64,000 bases of DNA from Xestospongia bergquistia (GCA_963965975.1 OZ014417.1:8232746-8296745), one strand, 5' to 3'; numbered from the stretch's first letter, positions 41,524-53,623 are shown. Notes: generated from the letters alone by a model not told the origin. Translations and numbers: made by a program.

Positions 41524-42703
41524 ATGTTAGGAGCTTCTCGTAGAAGTCGTGAACCCAGTCCTTCAGTGGCACAGCAAGATTGGAGATTATTCTGTCAGCA
41601 AGAAGGCAAAAAAGCCGCCGAGTTGTTTCTGAATCATCTCACAACGTACAGAGAAGCTCACACCGATGTAGTAGAGCCGTTATGTATTCGAGAATTCGCT
41701 ATTTCTTTGACAGAAGCGCTAAGTTCGTATGGGATTAGCTCTATCACTGAGCCAACTCCTACAGTCACATCTGGTAAACCTCCTTCTGCTAAAAGCAAAC
41801 ATTGGTGGAAAATTTTTAAGAGAGGAAGAAGTGTCCGTCGTAAAACAGCACACAGTGACATTTTTTTAGATGAAACAGGTGTCATTCTTGATAGAGTTGT
41901 TTCACAAATGAATCTTCAAGAAGATGAGATAAACGGAGATGAACCCTCATGGGGACGTTGTCGACTGATCCTTATTAATCGCCATGGAAATTATCAATTA
42001 GAGATTTACTCTCCTCCTAAAGTATGTTATACTCTATGTTCTGTACATGTAATGACATGTTGTTGATATAATGTTAGAGCTATTATGAGAGAGTGTACAT
42101 ACTAAAGAGAATTTATTGTTTTTATTAGATGGTTTGTGGTAATGGGATATTATAAGTAACTTTGTATTAGCAGGTGGTTTTGAAGGAAACTATTAATTGT
42201 TATTTGATATAATTTTAAGTATTATATATTATAATTTTAGTGAGTAGTTTGTTCAGCGGGAAGGATGTGTGTGGTTTGTATTTACCATATATGGAGATGA
42301 GCTTGTAGTAATGATAAGATATAGGGGCAGTTTAAATATTGTATTTACGAGGAACTTCCCTTTATGATTGTTTATGTCCTATTCATTGTTTACCAATATT
42401 TTGGTGGTGTTGAATCAATTAGTAATTATTGATGTCCTAATTAGTTATATATATATAAACATAATGGACAGTTATAATGGACACATGATGTATGACAATG
42501 GACAGATGGTTTATACCGGATGCATGGTGTATTACAATGGACAGATGGCTTAAATGACATAATGGACAGATGGTGATACTATGATTCTTTGAAGTGGTCT
42601 AGTGTTGTATATCGACCCAAACCCTATAAATCATGACATAATTAATATCATAATGAGATCATACTATTGTAGTCTGTGTGGGGACTTTACATGATAGTAG
42701 GTG

Positions 42704-42767
<64 letters not shown>

Positions 42768-45539
42768 TAGTAACAGTGGAGTAGTCTTTAGACCTTCTAG
42801 TACTCTAGCTCTGTGAGCTCATGTTACATCACGTACATGTTAGTAGATGTGATGGTTATAAACAGCATATGGTCATCACTGATACTTTTCATTGAATTAC
42901 TTAATTTACAACTTGTGAACAAATAGCAAATTGTCTTTAGAATATAGTAACTTAATTGATAGCAATTGTTCAAAGATTGTTTAGTATAACACTCTATATG
43001 TGTTGTCAAATTATTGAACTGAACAATAGGTTAATATAATGAGCATTATGTATTTAACACACAATGTACTATATTTAATGTTTAACACATCACTATTGTG
43101 TAATATTTAACACAATATATTATATTGTTCATGTAATTCTGTTAATGATTGTCATGTTAGCAAGTTTACTATATAGTCAATGAGGACATAGTTAGAAGTC
43201 CTTGTACATGTGTGAGAATACTTGTAGACAACTTCCTCTGTGAGGTTTTGGGATGCCAGTCGTTGTTATGGTAACTAATGTTCTTCTATCAACCAATTAT
43301 GATAGGAAACCTCAAGGGCACTTATGTATTGATAATGAATTTTTGTTTTTTTAGAGTGCTGTGCCCAAAATGTCGTTGTTTTGTTTCTTAATTGAAGAAG
43401 TTAGATCGACATCATATCTAGAAGTACCTGATTCTGAATCTTGTTTTGTTATTAAGGTATTATTAGTAGATCATTAATTACATTGTCATACTTTTATATT
43501 TTAATATTATAAGTAGATCATTAATTACATTGTCATACTTTTATATTTTAATATTATAAGTAGATCATTAATTACATTGTCATACTTTATATTTTAATAT
43601 AGTCTCACAGTCATGGTGAGTATGTTTTTGATGCTGGTTGTGTTGCTGATAAAGATATATGGATGAATACTATTATGCAATATACAACTAATGGACATCT
43701 ACCAATGTAAGTTGATCTAGTTAATGATAATAAATTAGTTTATTTATTTTCTAGTTCAGCGTCACTTGGAGCATTGTCTGAAAGCCAAGGCGCACGTTCA
43801 AGTAGTCGAGGAGTATCACGATTTCCAAGGTCTCGTTCTCAAACACCCATTGCCTGTACTACCTCTCCTCTTGTTGAAAATCATCGTCCTGCAGGCATGT
43901 CTGATCAGTACACTTCACATTCTCAACCAGCTGATGAGGAACCAATACATGTTGACATCTTGTCACTCAATCCTAGCCACGCCCCTTCACATGATAGACG
44001 TTTTGTACAAAGCATGTGTATAGATACACCCACTTGTTTAATGATACCAGTTTCGACATCTTCATCTCCCCCATCTAATCCTAACTCGCCTCCCTCGTCC
44101 AATGATGAACAAGATGCTCCTTATCCAAGTCAGCTTACTTCTCCTCGGAAGAAGTCTCCGCCCACTGACTTACCCATCAGAAATGAGGCTCGTTCGTCAT
44201 CATCATCAGCATTACATCCAGTATCATTAGCAGCCATGGACACGATGACCACACCCTCTACAAGACCACCAGTTAACCGCCAAAGAAAATCAAGTGCACC
44301 ACCTACTGTTGTTCATGATTTACAAAATGAAGCTTCATCGACTCCACCCCCTCGTTATAACAGCTCGGAAGCTTTGGATCGTGTTGGTTATGAGGACAGA
44401 TTGAGTTTTATCACTGTTCCATTAAGTCTTGGAGAGAGAGGTCATTCTCGACAGCGCAGTTATGACAGTAGTTATAGTCACAGTACTGATATTGGGGCTC
44501 CAACTTCACCTCTTGCTAGAACCTGTTATAGAATAGATATCGGAAGCAATGAGAGAATTAGCAATGGAACGAGTGGGCGGTCCAGTGCTTTCTCAAGTGC
44601 TGGTAACTTACATGATGTTACCAGAGATCAGATAAATTCTCCTGTTACCGTGACAACCACACCCGATCCTGTTTTACAAGCTGACACGTCTAGTCAGTCT
44701 TCTAATCCATTGTATATAGAGACATCAGGTCCTGCTGATATCCAATTACCACGACATACTGAACACCCTTATCAATCTTGGGCTAATACTTCTGTTGATG
44801 TTGAGAACCTTCGTAATCTCTCTCAGTATCCGTGGTTTCATGGAATGATTTCTCGTGCTAATGCTACATCTTTAGTATTGCTTCATGGTACTGCAGGGAG
44901 TGGTCAATATCTTGTGAGGCAGTCAGAATCGAGAGAAGGGGATTTTGTATTGACATTTAACAGCCACAATAGAGCTAAGGTAAATATTAATAATGAACAG
45001 GGGCTCACTCATTGATTTATTATTCTATTTTCTAGCATTTAAGGCTTACTCTAGATTCAACAGGATGTACTATACAACATTTGTGCTTTGAAGATGTCTG
45101 TTCAATGTTAGAATACTTCAAGACTCATCCTATTCCATTAGAAACTACACCAGCTAGTGAAGATATTACTCTGACTGCATTTGTTGATCGTTCAGCTTCA
45201 GATCATATCCGAACAACTACAATCATTAATTTAGAACGAATACAACGTACACCTCCAAGAAGAGCACGCTCAATTCATGTCACGTCGTCTCTCGGAGCAT
45301 CACTAGATGGATCTAGTTCTCCTGTGCATGGGAATCGGTCTGGTCGCCAAGGTAATTGGCGTCAGATTTTTAATCGGCAAAGGTCTTCAAGTTCTCAGAG
45401 CATTCGCTCTCATGCTACAGTCCAACGTACACATTCAGCTAATGCTGGATCCTTACAGGAAATACCGGTTCGAGCTCGTGGGAATAGGTGGGGTAGTCGT
45501 GAACGTAATGAGAATTCTTATGTTAGTAGGCATTACTGA
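41524..45539 (+). CDS. SH2B-family adaptor protein
   Basis: Signalling adaptor of the SH2B1/2/3 (APS/Lnk) family, 810 residues, 5 exons: 41524-42021, 43355-43456, 43603-43706, 43755-44979, 45036-45539. N-terminal phenylalanine-zipper-like helix (DWRLFCQQEGKKAAELFLNH), PH domain (~130-235: CRLILINRHGNYQLEIYSPPK, SCFVIKSHSHGEYVFDAG) interrupted by a 1.3-kb intron, a long Ser/Pro linker, then an SH2 domain (~590-690: YPWFHGMISR, YLVRQSESREGDFVLTF with the phosphotyrosine-binding Arg, HLRLTLDSTGCTIQHLCF). The block from WFHGM to HPIPLE is strikingly close to vertebrate SH2B. Family members couple receptor tyrosine kinases and JAKs to signalling. The start is the first in-frame ATG. One pre-duplication ortholog is likely. 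Confidence 0.94.
42022..43354 (+). other. Large SH2B intron 1 with simple repeats
   Basis: 1.33-kb intron, unusually long for this window. It contains an AATGGACAGATGG-type minisatellite (about 42470-42570), TATA-rich segments and a (GT)n microsatellite (~42711-42763). I see no exon or conserved element in it. Confidence 0.7.
42711..42763. repeat. (GT)n microsatellite
   Basis: About 26 uninterrupted GT units inside SH2B intron 1. Confidence 0.97.
43457..43602. repeat. 52-bp tandem repeat filling SH2B intron 2
   Basis: Three near-identical ~52-bp units (AGTAGATCATTAATTACATT, then GTCATACTTTTATATTTTAA and a short tail) make up the whole intron. Each unit ends in sequence close to the real acceptor, so the intron appears to have grown by tandem duplication. 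Confidence 0.9.
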
Positions 45540-45626
45540 TGTCATATGACTTATCATATTCCTCATTGTATATATATACACAATTTAACTTTTTCAGTTC
45601 ATGTTTGAAATAATTTATTTTTTGAA

Positions 45627-45727
45627 TTAATTTCTCTTGCCTCTTTTATTTTTAGGTTTTGAAGAACGAGTTTTTTTACTTGTTCCATTATTGATAATGT
45701 CTTTCTTTTTCCTAGAGAGAGAGAAAG

Positions 45728-45780
<53 letters not shown>

Positions 45781-47400
45781 TTAAACAAAGGACATCTTAC
45801 TTGGTAAATCCTAGTTGTTCTCCAGTAACTACCATTGTTGTTTCTTCCTCGCTGTCATCTTGTTCCCAAGTTGGAACTGTTTTTGGAGTTTCCAAAACTT
45901 CAATTAAATCTTTAGTATTAAGGGGCATTTGTAGCTCACTAGTATGATCCCCCTAGAAACGTAATAAAACACAATAAGACATGACCACACCCACCAATAT
46001 TATAATATCAGGTTCCTCTTCACTGATAAGTTCTACTCAATAAATGTATTGATATTTCATAATATTATATAATATACCACTTTCTTTATTAGTACTAATA
46101 TCTACACAATGAGTATCTTCTATTGTCTCTGTTTCTAAAATAGACAGATCTCTTTAAAGAAAAATTATTTTTTTTATATTTCATTACTTACGTAATTGTA
46201 TTAATTGTTGAGGATGTCCCCTTAAGGGTAGCTTTAATCAATTCATTAATTTCACTAACTTTAACAGTGGCAATTTGAGTACATCTCCTGATCTATGATG
46301 ACACATAACATTAGATGATGTCATTATGACATCTACCTGGTCTGGTAATAAAGCTACACCTCCTGTCATTTGTAATGTACATATTTCCCGATGTACATTC
46401 ATGGCTAATATTAGCCGCCCATCAATGACAACTTCCTCCTCGTGTGTGGGGTCAACCAAAAGATACTCCCTGGTAAATATGTGACCATATCTACTTTAAG
46501 TAGTACTTACCCTAGATGGTAGAACCCAAATGTAACACATAATGGCATATGATGAATGCTAAGAGGGACTGGTTCTCGTTCTGTTACAGGATGCTAGTGG
46601 AATAGACATGAGACTTGAAAAGTAATATATATTTACAATAGTAGCTTCTTCACCGACTACAGTAACATCAGGTCTCCTGTGTAATTAAGAAATATTGTAG
46701 GATTATATAAAGGGTTGTCTCCCTCTTACCTAAAGTGTTTCAATGCTGTTATAGCAGCTATTGTACAACAGTCAATGATATTACCACAATCATTAAGAAC
46801 ATGGATATCAACGCGTACAGACCACACCTATTATTAAATCATAGTATTAATATAATTAACAGGGGCTACCTTATGTCCAGCAATAATACACAATCCTTCA
46901 GTATCGATTGCACGAGAGTCTTTAAAACATCTTTCTAATAAACGTTCAGTCTCTACAACTAGAGGAGAGGGCCTAAGAAAAGACTAAAAAATAAACAAAC
47001 ATGTTAGATACCTCCCTCCTATTTCATAATAAGGTGAAGCCATTGGTGAAAGAGTAACATTAAAAAATAGTTGTCCATCAGTAGGCCGTTGAGGACGAGG
47101 TGATACCACCTCACAGGATACACAAGTTAATACTCTATAAAGTAATTATTTGAGAGGGAGGAGTGATAGGGCATACCTTGTCCCACCTAATGTCACTGAA
47201 ACATTACCTGGTGTTGTATCACTGGTATTTATTGTAATAGTACGATAATCATAGACTGAGCGACCATCTAAACGCTACATATATATAATATAAATTACTT
47301 AGTCTAGTCATAGCAATTACTTCACCTTTCTTTCTTTAATTGCTTCTAATATAAATTGTCTTTCACATGTAATCGAGACTGCCTCTTTGCTTCTGTTCAT
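45627..47400 (-). CDS. EXOSC9: Exosome subunit EXOSC9 (Rrp45/PM-Scl75)
   Basis: Non-catalytic RNase PH-fold ring subunit of the RNA exosome, 401 residues, 13 exons on the minus strand: 47326-47400, 47177-47274, 47012-47134, 46870-46972, 46730-46827, 46637-46676, 46511-46593, 46337-46469, 46192-46292, 46078-46151, 45995-46035, 45801-45952, 45627-45711. RLDGRSVYDYR, CEVVSPRPQRPTDGQLFFN, DTEGLCIIAGHKVW, RVDIHVLNDCGNIID, HFRRPDVTV, PVPLSIHHMPLCVTF and NVHREICTLQMTGG all match the human protein. The C-terminal tail is acidic, then ends in a Lys/Arg-rich segment, as in PM-Scl75. Nuclear/nucleolar RNA processing and decay. A 63-bp element lies 36 bp upstream. Converges on SH2B with 87 bp between stops. 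Confidence 0.97.
45729..45779. repeat. (AT)n microsatellite
   Basis: About 24 AT units in the last EXOSC9 intron, immediately beside a (GA)n tract that forms the acceptor polypyrimidine tract on the minus strand. Confidence 0.95.
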
Positions 47401-47435
47401 ACCTGCAATATAAACCAGTTACATGCTTCAGGTAG

Positions 47436-47498
47436 TATACGGAATGTTGTGTTAATCCGCACTACATTTCCATATAAATTTCAGAATGTTACCGTATA
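47436..47498. promoter_or_regulatory. 63-bp TATACGGA...CCGTATA element, copy B
   Basis: Begins TATACGGA and ends ACCGTATA, internal AATTTCAGAATGTT; same length and same orientation relative to the gene as the copy upstream of VPS53. It ends 36 bp upstream of the EXOSC9 start codon. The middle ~25 bp differ between copies; the ends and the AGAATGTT block are conserved. Confidence 0.6.
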
Positions 47499-47751
47499 TT
47501 TCCGTAATTGAGTAGTTGTATATTTTCAACTACTTCATAAATTAATATTTTTCATAACTTTTTATAGCAGGTTCAATTCTTAAATCATTTTTAATTGCTT
47601 CTTTAATTCCCACTTTAACTCATCCTACTTTAATTTTCCTTCATTAATTTTATTGTTATTTAAAGCTGAAATGTTCAATATCAGACTGACCAGTTTTACT
47701 GACAATCCTTCCAAGTAAATTTAATAGATTTAAGATTTATAAAATAAAAAC

Positions 47752-47840
47752 AAAAAAACCTTGTGTGTTGCCCAAACGATCCCTCCTCACTCACCCACTC
47801 AGGCTTTCACTTAGGCTCCAGGATTCCCTGCTATTGCTAT
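47752..47840 (-). repeat. Partial tandem module of the structured repeat
   Basis: An ~89-bp segment (CCTTGTGTGTTGCCCAAACG through GGATTCCCTGCTATTGCTAT on the + strand) repeats 47970-48058 with several differences. It means copy 2 of the structured repeat is followed by a second, older copy of its terminal module in the same orientation. Confidence 0.8.
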
Positions 47841-48432
47841 TGAAATTAACACAATAAAACAAATATTTTGACACAAGAACTATACTATTTAGTGTCACAC
47901 TTAGTATTACAGAATTGTCAAATGTAGTTATCACAGAACTTAATGCACAAACTAAATCTAAATTTATGAAAAAAAAACCCTTGTGTGTTGCCCAAACGAT
48001 TCCTACTCGCTCACCCACTCAGGCTTCCACTTAGGCTCCAGGATTCCCTGCTATTGCTAGCTGGGACCGCCACCTGGCTTGGTAACCCTCGTCTTCGCGA
48101 GGTAATCCTGGCTGGAGCGTCGCCCTAACTTAAAACCAGCCGTACGGGATTCCAGCTCTTAGGGAATGTCGCATTCAGGAACCGGGAACCACAAATACAC
48201 CAGCCTCGTCTCGTTTAAAGGGAGACTACCAGCCCTATCCTAGTCGGCCTTTCGGATACTCCGTAGAGTATGCTGGTAACCATCTCAGAGGTCTGATGCA
48301 TTGCAGAACGCTGGCCCACAACACACTGGCACTCAGGACTGTTCAAGTTTCCTTTTATATGTACGTAAGATTTTGTCTTCATGCTCTTGTGGGGCTGCAC
48401 GGTGTACGCTTATGAATCTCATTAACGGTAAC
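47841..48432 (-). repeat. Structured GC-rich dispersed repeat, copy 2 (inverted)
   Basis: Reverse complement of 36484-37074, with only scattered substitutions seen (for example GTGCCGC against GTGCAGC, and CAAAAGC against CAAGAGC). Homology ends sharply at GTTACCGTTAATGAGATT on one side and TTAATTTCA on the other. All three hairpins listed for copy 1 are preserved exactly. It lies upstream of EXOSC9 and downstream of POLD4, in one of the few long gene-free gaps. Confidence 0.85.
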
Positions 48433-49102
48433 CGCTTGCGTTTACCAGCAAAAAACTAATCTTATTTAAGCAAACTAGAACAGTACTACTAATTATATTA
48501 ATTTTATAGGCACAACAATCTTATAAAAAGTAAGTTAAATTCTTTTAAGCCACACATAGTTAATTGGCATGTTTATATCAGATCACATGATAAGCTATCA
48601 CTTTCAAAATGGTTCAAAGAGAACACGCTCTAAATGTCTTCTAACTTTTATGGATGTTTTGTGATCTTCAATATAATGATCACAAATAATAAGGCTTAAG
48701 TAACTCCACCCCTAATCACACCCACTAACATTCTTGTTACAGGCATATGTATCGAAAGAAAGTTGCCAACGCACTTTCTATTATTGACAATTTATTTGCC
48801 ATACATTAAGTTACCATCGATATTAGATTATTATATTACTCTAATATCTATGAAGTTACTAATTGACCACACCTACATTCATTGTGCAAGATGATAACAA
48901 AACCACAAGATGATATGACATAACTTTAATATAGTCCTATTAAAGTTAAAGGTTTTACAATTTGTGAAACAGTTGTTGATGTAATTATAAAAATATTGGT
49001 AAAGTTTTTAATTAAAGTACAATATAAAATAGTTCAATTTGTAACTGGCATTAATCCCCTCTCATTATGCCACAAACTATAGAGGACAATATAATAATAT
49101 AG
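48433..49102. other. Gene-free interval
   Basis: AT-rich sequence between the structured repeat and the POLD4 stop. I find no open frame of note, no tRNA-like fold and no tandem repeat. It probably includes the POLD4 3' UTR. Confidence 0.5.
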
Positions 49103-49484
49103 TCAATAATACAAGGCAATGTACCATTCTATATAGTCATTGTCTTCAAGATGATGTTGTATGATGTCATAGACTTGTATGGGAGGATCCAAACCAAGTT
49201 CCTGTGAACGTTGCCATCGTTCCAAACGAGTTATACCTAATATCACGTGACATCATGTGATAAAATATTATATCTCACCAAGACAAGGTCCATATTTAGC
49301 ATTTAAGTCAAAATTATGTAACAAATCAAGTTCTTCTTTCTTTGATAGTGCTAATAAACAAAAATGGACACTTTTATACAACATTATAACTACTTGTTGT
49401 TGTAGAAGTTGTCTTCTTTTCTTTCTTAATATCAGGTACTCGAGGACGTGTCTGCCTAAAGTTTATCTGTTGTTGTTCAGACAT
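49103..49484 (-). CDS. POLD4: DNA polymerase delta subunit 4
   Basis: Small fourth subunit of DNA polymerase delta, 98 residues (human 107), 3 exons on the minus strand: 49394-49484, 49279-49350, 49103-49236. The C-terminal domain is diagnostic: FDLNAKYGPCLGITRLERW (human FDLAWQYGPCTGITRLQRW), then GLDPPIQVYDII and a closing WYIALYY (human LWHLYPL). The N-terminus is short and basic (KKEKK); QQINF could be a degenerate PCNA-interaction motif, as POLD4 carries one at its N-terminus. The intron at 49351-49393 is only 43 nt. The frame is open upstream of the chosen ATG, so a longer N-terminus is possible. Confidence 0.92.
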
Positions 49485-49900
49485 TTTATGAATTCGAGTT
49501 TGAACTTTGAAATTTAAATTTAAATTAAAGACACATTGTTTACAATTACGGACGTAAACAGTTTTTATTGACATGCGAACTCCGTAAATTCGAATAATTT
49601 TAATTTTAGTATTACCTCTAAATTTGACACAATAGATCATATTAATTTGTTGTAAACTGTTAGAGTTTATTTGGTTTTTGACTCTTTCTTTTATAATTGT
49701 ACAAAATCAATTAAATTTATTATGGAAGGATAATTATAGGTTCTTAAATGGCATTACATCTCTTTAATGGTATTAAAAACTTGTTCAATGATATTACTTC
49801 TCACATTAAAATACCTTAACTTTTAGTAAATTGAAATTTTAATGGATTTTTTAAAAAATATACATTAAAATTATGATTTACACTTTAAATAATAATGCAT
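49485..49900. other. Gene-free interval
   Basis: 416 bp between the POLD4 start and the TBL3 stop, both on the minus strand. AT-rich; an upstream extension of the POLD4 frame runs to about 49640 but has no recognisable homology. Nothing else seen. Confidence 0.45.
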
Positions 49901-52900
49901 TTACATGAACACATTTTGTTTCTTTTTCATTAACTTTGTTTTCAGTTTCATCATCTTCTTATTATTATATGGTGCTATACTTTCTATAGTTGATATTGGC
50001 TCTCTTTGCAACAGATCAACATCAGGACAATTATCAACTACATATATGTCATCATCTATAGATAACATTTATTTCAATTAGTAGGACAAATACAACATAC
50101 CTTGTAATGTAGTTGAATATGGTATTGCCTTAACAACAGGAGATGGTACCATTACTTCTGATTCCATTTCAGTAGCCACACCCTCTTTATCTCCAGATAA
50201 GGTCATACATTGCCAAGTATAATCCATAAATGATGACAACTACACTGACGTATTATATAATATATTAATAATGTTAATTATACCTGTAAAAGTTTTGAGA
50301 CTCTTTGAAAATGTCTCTCTAAATAATAAAATATCATAAAACAATGTGTTGTCATTATATGTTTACCTGTATAAGGAATGAGCCCCTGTAATAAATCATT
50401 AATTCCTTCTAATTTCAGTAGTGTTGTTGGTGGAGTAGTTCTCAATATAACATGCCATACTAAAATAATAATAATAAAATTATTTAAAATTATTCTTACT
50501 GTTCTGAGCTATTAGACAATATCTTGAGTTAGTATTCCATTTTGAGGCATAATTTAAGAGAGCTCCTATAATTATATAATGATTAATTAAGTAATGAAAT
50601 TAGTTCCTGACTTTGTTCATCTTCTTGTAATGATGCAATAGTTACTTGAAAATCACCCTCAATTCCACCATCATTTAATAATTCTATCAGCAATAATTAA
50701 TAGTTATAATTAGTGGGGATTACCTGTTAATATAGTAAGAACTCTTGATGGTTGATCCAAGCTAATAGCCACACCCACTGCTCTAGTATAATCCTGTTGT
50801 TGTAAGAGATTCATTAAATATTGCTCTCTGAGAAAAAAAAAGATATTAACAGAAGAAAAACAAATTATTACTTTAATGTTTGTTGTTCTATTTTGTTTTT
50901 TTCTTCTGCCAATACTTTGTCAGTTATATCCTAATAAATATGATATTAGAATGATGTCATAACGATTTCATTTTACCTCCCATTGGCAAAGGAGAGCATC
51001 ACTTCCTCCAGTAAAGAGTGTGTGGCCATCATCAGGTGTAGTCACGGCCCATATCTTATCAGAATGTCCATCTAAAGTAACTTTACATTCATTGTTCTTG
51101 ATATTCCATAACTTGATGATTCCATTGTTATCACTAAAGTATCTCTATTATACAAGTTCAATAATAAACTCTAACTTACACCGATATTATCTGAAGTCCT
51201 TTTGTAACAAATATTGCCTTTAAAACAGAACTCATATGACCTTCAAATGTCTTCAAACAATTGCTGTCACAGACTGACCATAACTTGATAGTATTGTCAC
51301 TGGAACTAGTGAGAACACACTATTGTGTTACTAAATATAGAACATTTACTATTTATAGATATGGCCTCAGATTTACGAGATACTATCACAAGTCCCATTC
51401 AATACTTAGTTTATTTTGTCATCACTGGCCATTATAATTAGTTACCTGATCAACAGGGGAGAACTCAACACTCCAGATCCCTCTACGATGTCCTCGTAAT
51501 GTACTTATCAAACTACCATCACTAACACGCCATATCTACTCAGAAATCAATGGAGAATGTGGGTGTGGTCAATTTGTTAATTACCTTAGCTGTTTTATCA
51601 TGTGACCCACTTACAATTAATTTATCATTTGGAGAAACATCTAATGAATTAATATCCTGTAATAAAATAGTCAAATACTTCATGTGTGGGCAGGATATAC
51701 CTTCTCATGAGCTAACTGAGTATAAATTACAGGGATTTCATTCTATAAAATAAAGAGGATACCCCTATAATAAAAAAGTTAATTATTACCTTGTCATCAA
51801 TATCCAAGTCCTTTATATTCCATAACTTTAAAGTTTTATCTTGACCTCCACTCACAATAAATTTAGTATTAATTCTAATATCTCTAATTATAATATTAAT
51901 ATCATAAGATATAGTATTACTTGGAACAAGCTACTGCACAGACACTAAGTGTGTGACCACGTCCGATTCCACAACAATTAAACTGTAGATTAGAGGGATC
52001 CAATCGCCATACCCTTATTGTATTGTCCTAATTAAAGGGGTTACCTCATTAGTATCATTGTACTATTATAATACCTTAGATCCAGTAACTAATATATTAT
52101 CAGCTATATCTAAACATAAGATGATGTCATTATGACCACGTATGATGTCACAGCTCCAATTAGATGGATTATACACCTTAAGGTTTTCACTATTAGTTGC
52201 CACGGCAACCAATGGATGATCATCACCCACACATTTAATATCTAAAATTTCATCTAGATATCCAGGATACTATAATACAAAAATACTTGAAAATATTATT
52301 AAAATACTTACATATTTAATATCATCTCTGTCGTCTAAAGAATATAGAGTCAATGTCTGATCACTGGCCACACCCACTATTGTATTTACTGAGGGACAAT
52401 ACTGAAGGTCAACATAACCTTGATCACATTGTTCCAGAGAGTCAAGACAACATCCACTTGTTAAGTCCCAAATATTAATAATACCTAAAACAACTATCAA
52501 TTTAAATAGTGACTGTTGATAATACCTTTATCGCCAGCAGTTGCTATGGTAACATGGTCTTCAGCAACACCCATTTCCATTGGTAATACTATTAGCCCTT
52601 CTATAATCTGTACATACTCATAATTGTGGGTGTGGTATATTTTAGTAATAATACCTCATATAGTGGCAATGTTTTCAGAAGTTGACCTTTCATAAAGTCC
52701 CAATAATTAATAATTTGGTCACGCCCACCACTAATGAGGTTGTTCCCATCATTACAAAACCCAATACATGTCACAGTACTAACATGACTCTTTAAAACAT
52801 GACAACATCTATTTATGTTAGTAATAAATACAAAATAATTGACATATACCATCTTACTTGCTATTTTCTAAGTCCCATACTCGTATTGAGTTATCTGATG

Positions 52901-53609
52901 ATGATGAAAATAATATCATTGCTTTAGGATGAAATTTCACCAATGAAACCACACCCACTGCTGGTCTGAAATGATGCGTACAATATTGTTTCATCATATC
53001 CCAAACTTTAATACTGGAATCACCAGATCCTACATTATATTATGAAATAATATAACACTGACTGATTTACCTGTTGCTAACAATGTAGAAGAGGGATCAA
53101 TTGCCATGGCAACCACAGGTCCTTCGTGACCCTTAAATACATGATATAACTGTACATCTATTTAAAACCTATGCATCCATTTACTTTCCATTGTCTTTGA
53201 CAAAATCCTTCTTTCCAATTGTATTGTTTTATTAATCGACTTCTCCAACTTACAACAAGTAGGGTCTCATCCGGACTAACTACTAATGAGAGGGGCGTGT
53301 CCTCCTCCTAATATCAACAGCATTACATTAGTGTTGTCATATTACATGTAATATACCTCTTCAAATGTTTGTAATGGACATTGACTAGATAAATCTACTA
53401 TTTTGATAGTTGATTCACAAATACTGATGATATGGTGTCCATCTTGTAATATCTTGTAGCAGTAATATATAAAAAGTGATATATATATAACTTACTTGTA
53501 TAGTACCTCCTGTATAAAAGGGTTCTATTTTTGTGACTGGAGAATAACTATTAATAAAATAAAAACATTATAAATAATATTATTATTATTACTTCACTCG
53601 AAGTGACAT
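49901..53609 (-). CDS. TBL3: TBL3/UTP13 WD40 protein of the SSU processome
   Basis: 849 residues (human 808), 25 exons on the minus strand: 53593-53609, 53496-53547, 53357-53452, 53185-53307, 53071-53131, 52858-53029, 52655-52808, 52526-52607, 52312-52484, 52075-52269, 51921-52027, 51790-51883, 51701-51742, 51585-51656, 51446-51535, 51180-51319, 50977-51133, 50872-50930, 50724-50827, 50612-50683, 50500-50565, 50367-50459, 50284-50318, 50101-50239, 49901-50055. The start NYSPVTKIEPFYTGG matches human NYAVERKIEPFYKGG. Two beta-propellers of WD repeats follow (SGDSSIKVWDM, SSSDNSIRVWDL, SGSHDKTAK, SSSDNTIKLWS). The Utp13 C-terminal helical domain is present (LLNYASKWNTNSRYC). Acts in early 18S pre-rRNA processing in the nucleolus. 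The C-terminus is a Lys-rich tail. Shares an 81-bp divergent promoter with TBCK. Confidence 0.95.
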
Positions 53610-53623
53610 GATGCTCGTTAATA

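Noticed and set aside
48250-48330. CTGATG near AGAAC in repeat copy 2, considered as a hammerhead ribozyme core
   Set aside because: The GAAA box and the required three-stem arrangement could not be built; only the CTGATG string matches.
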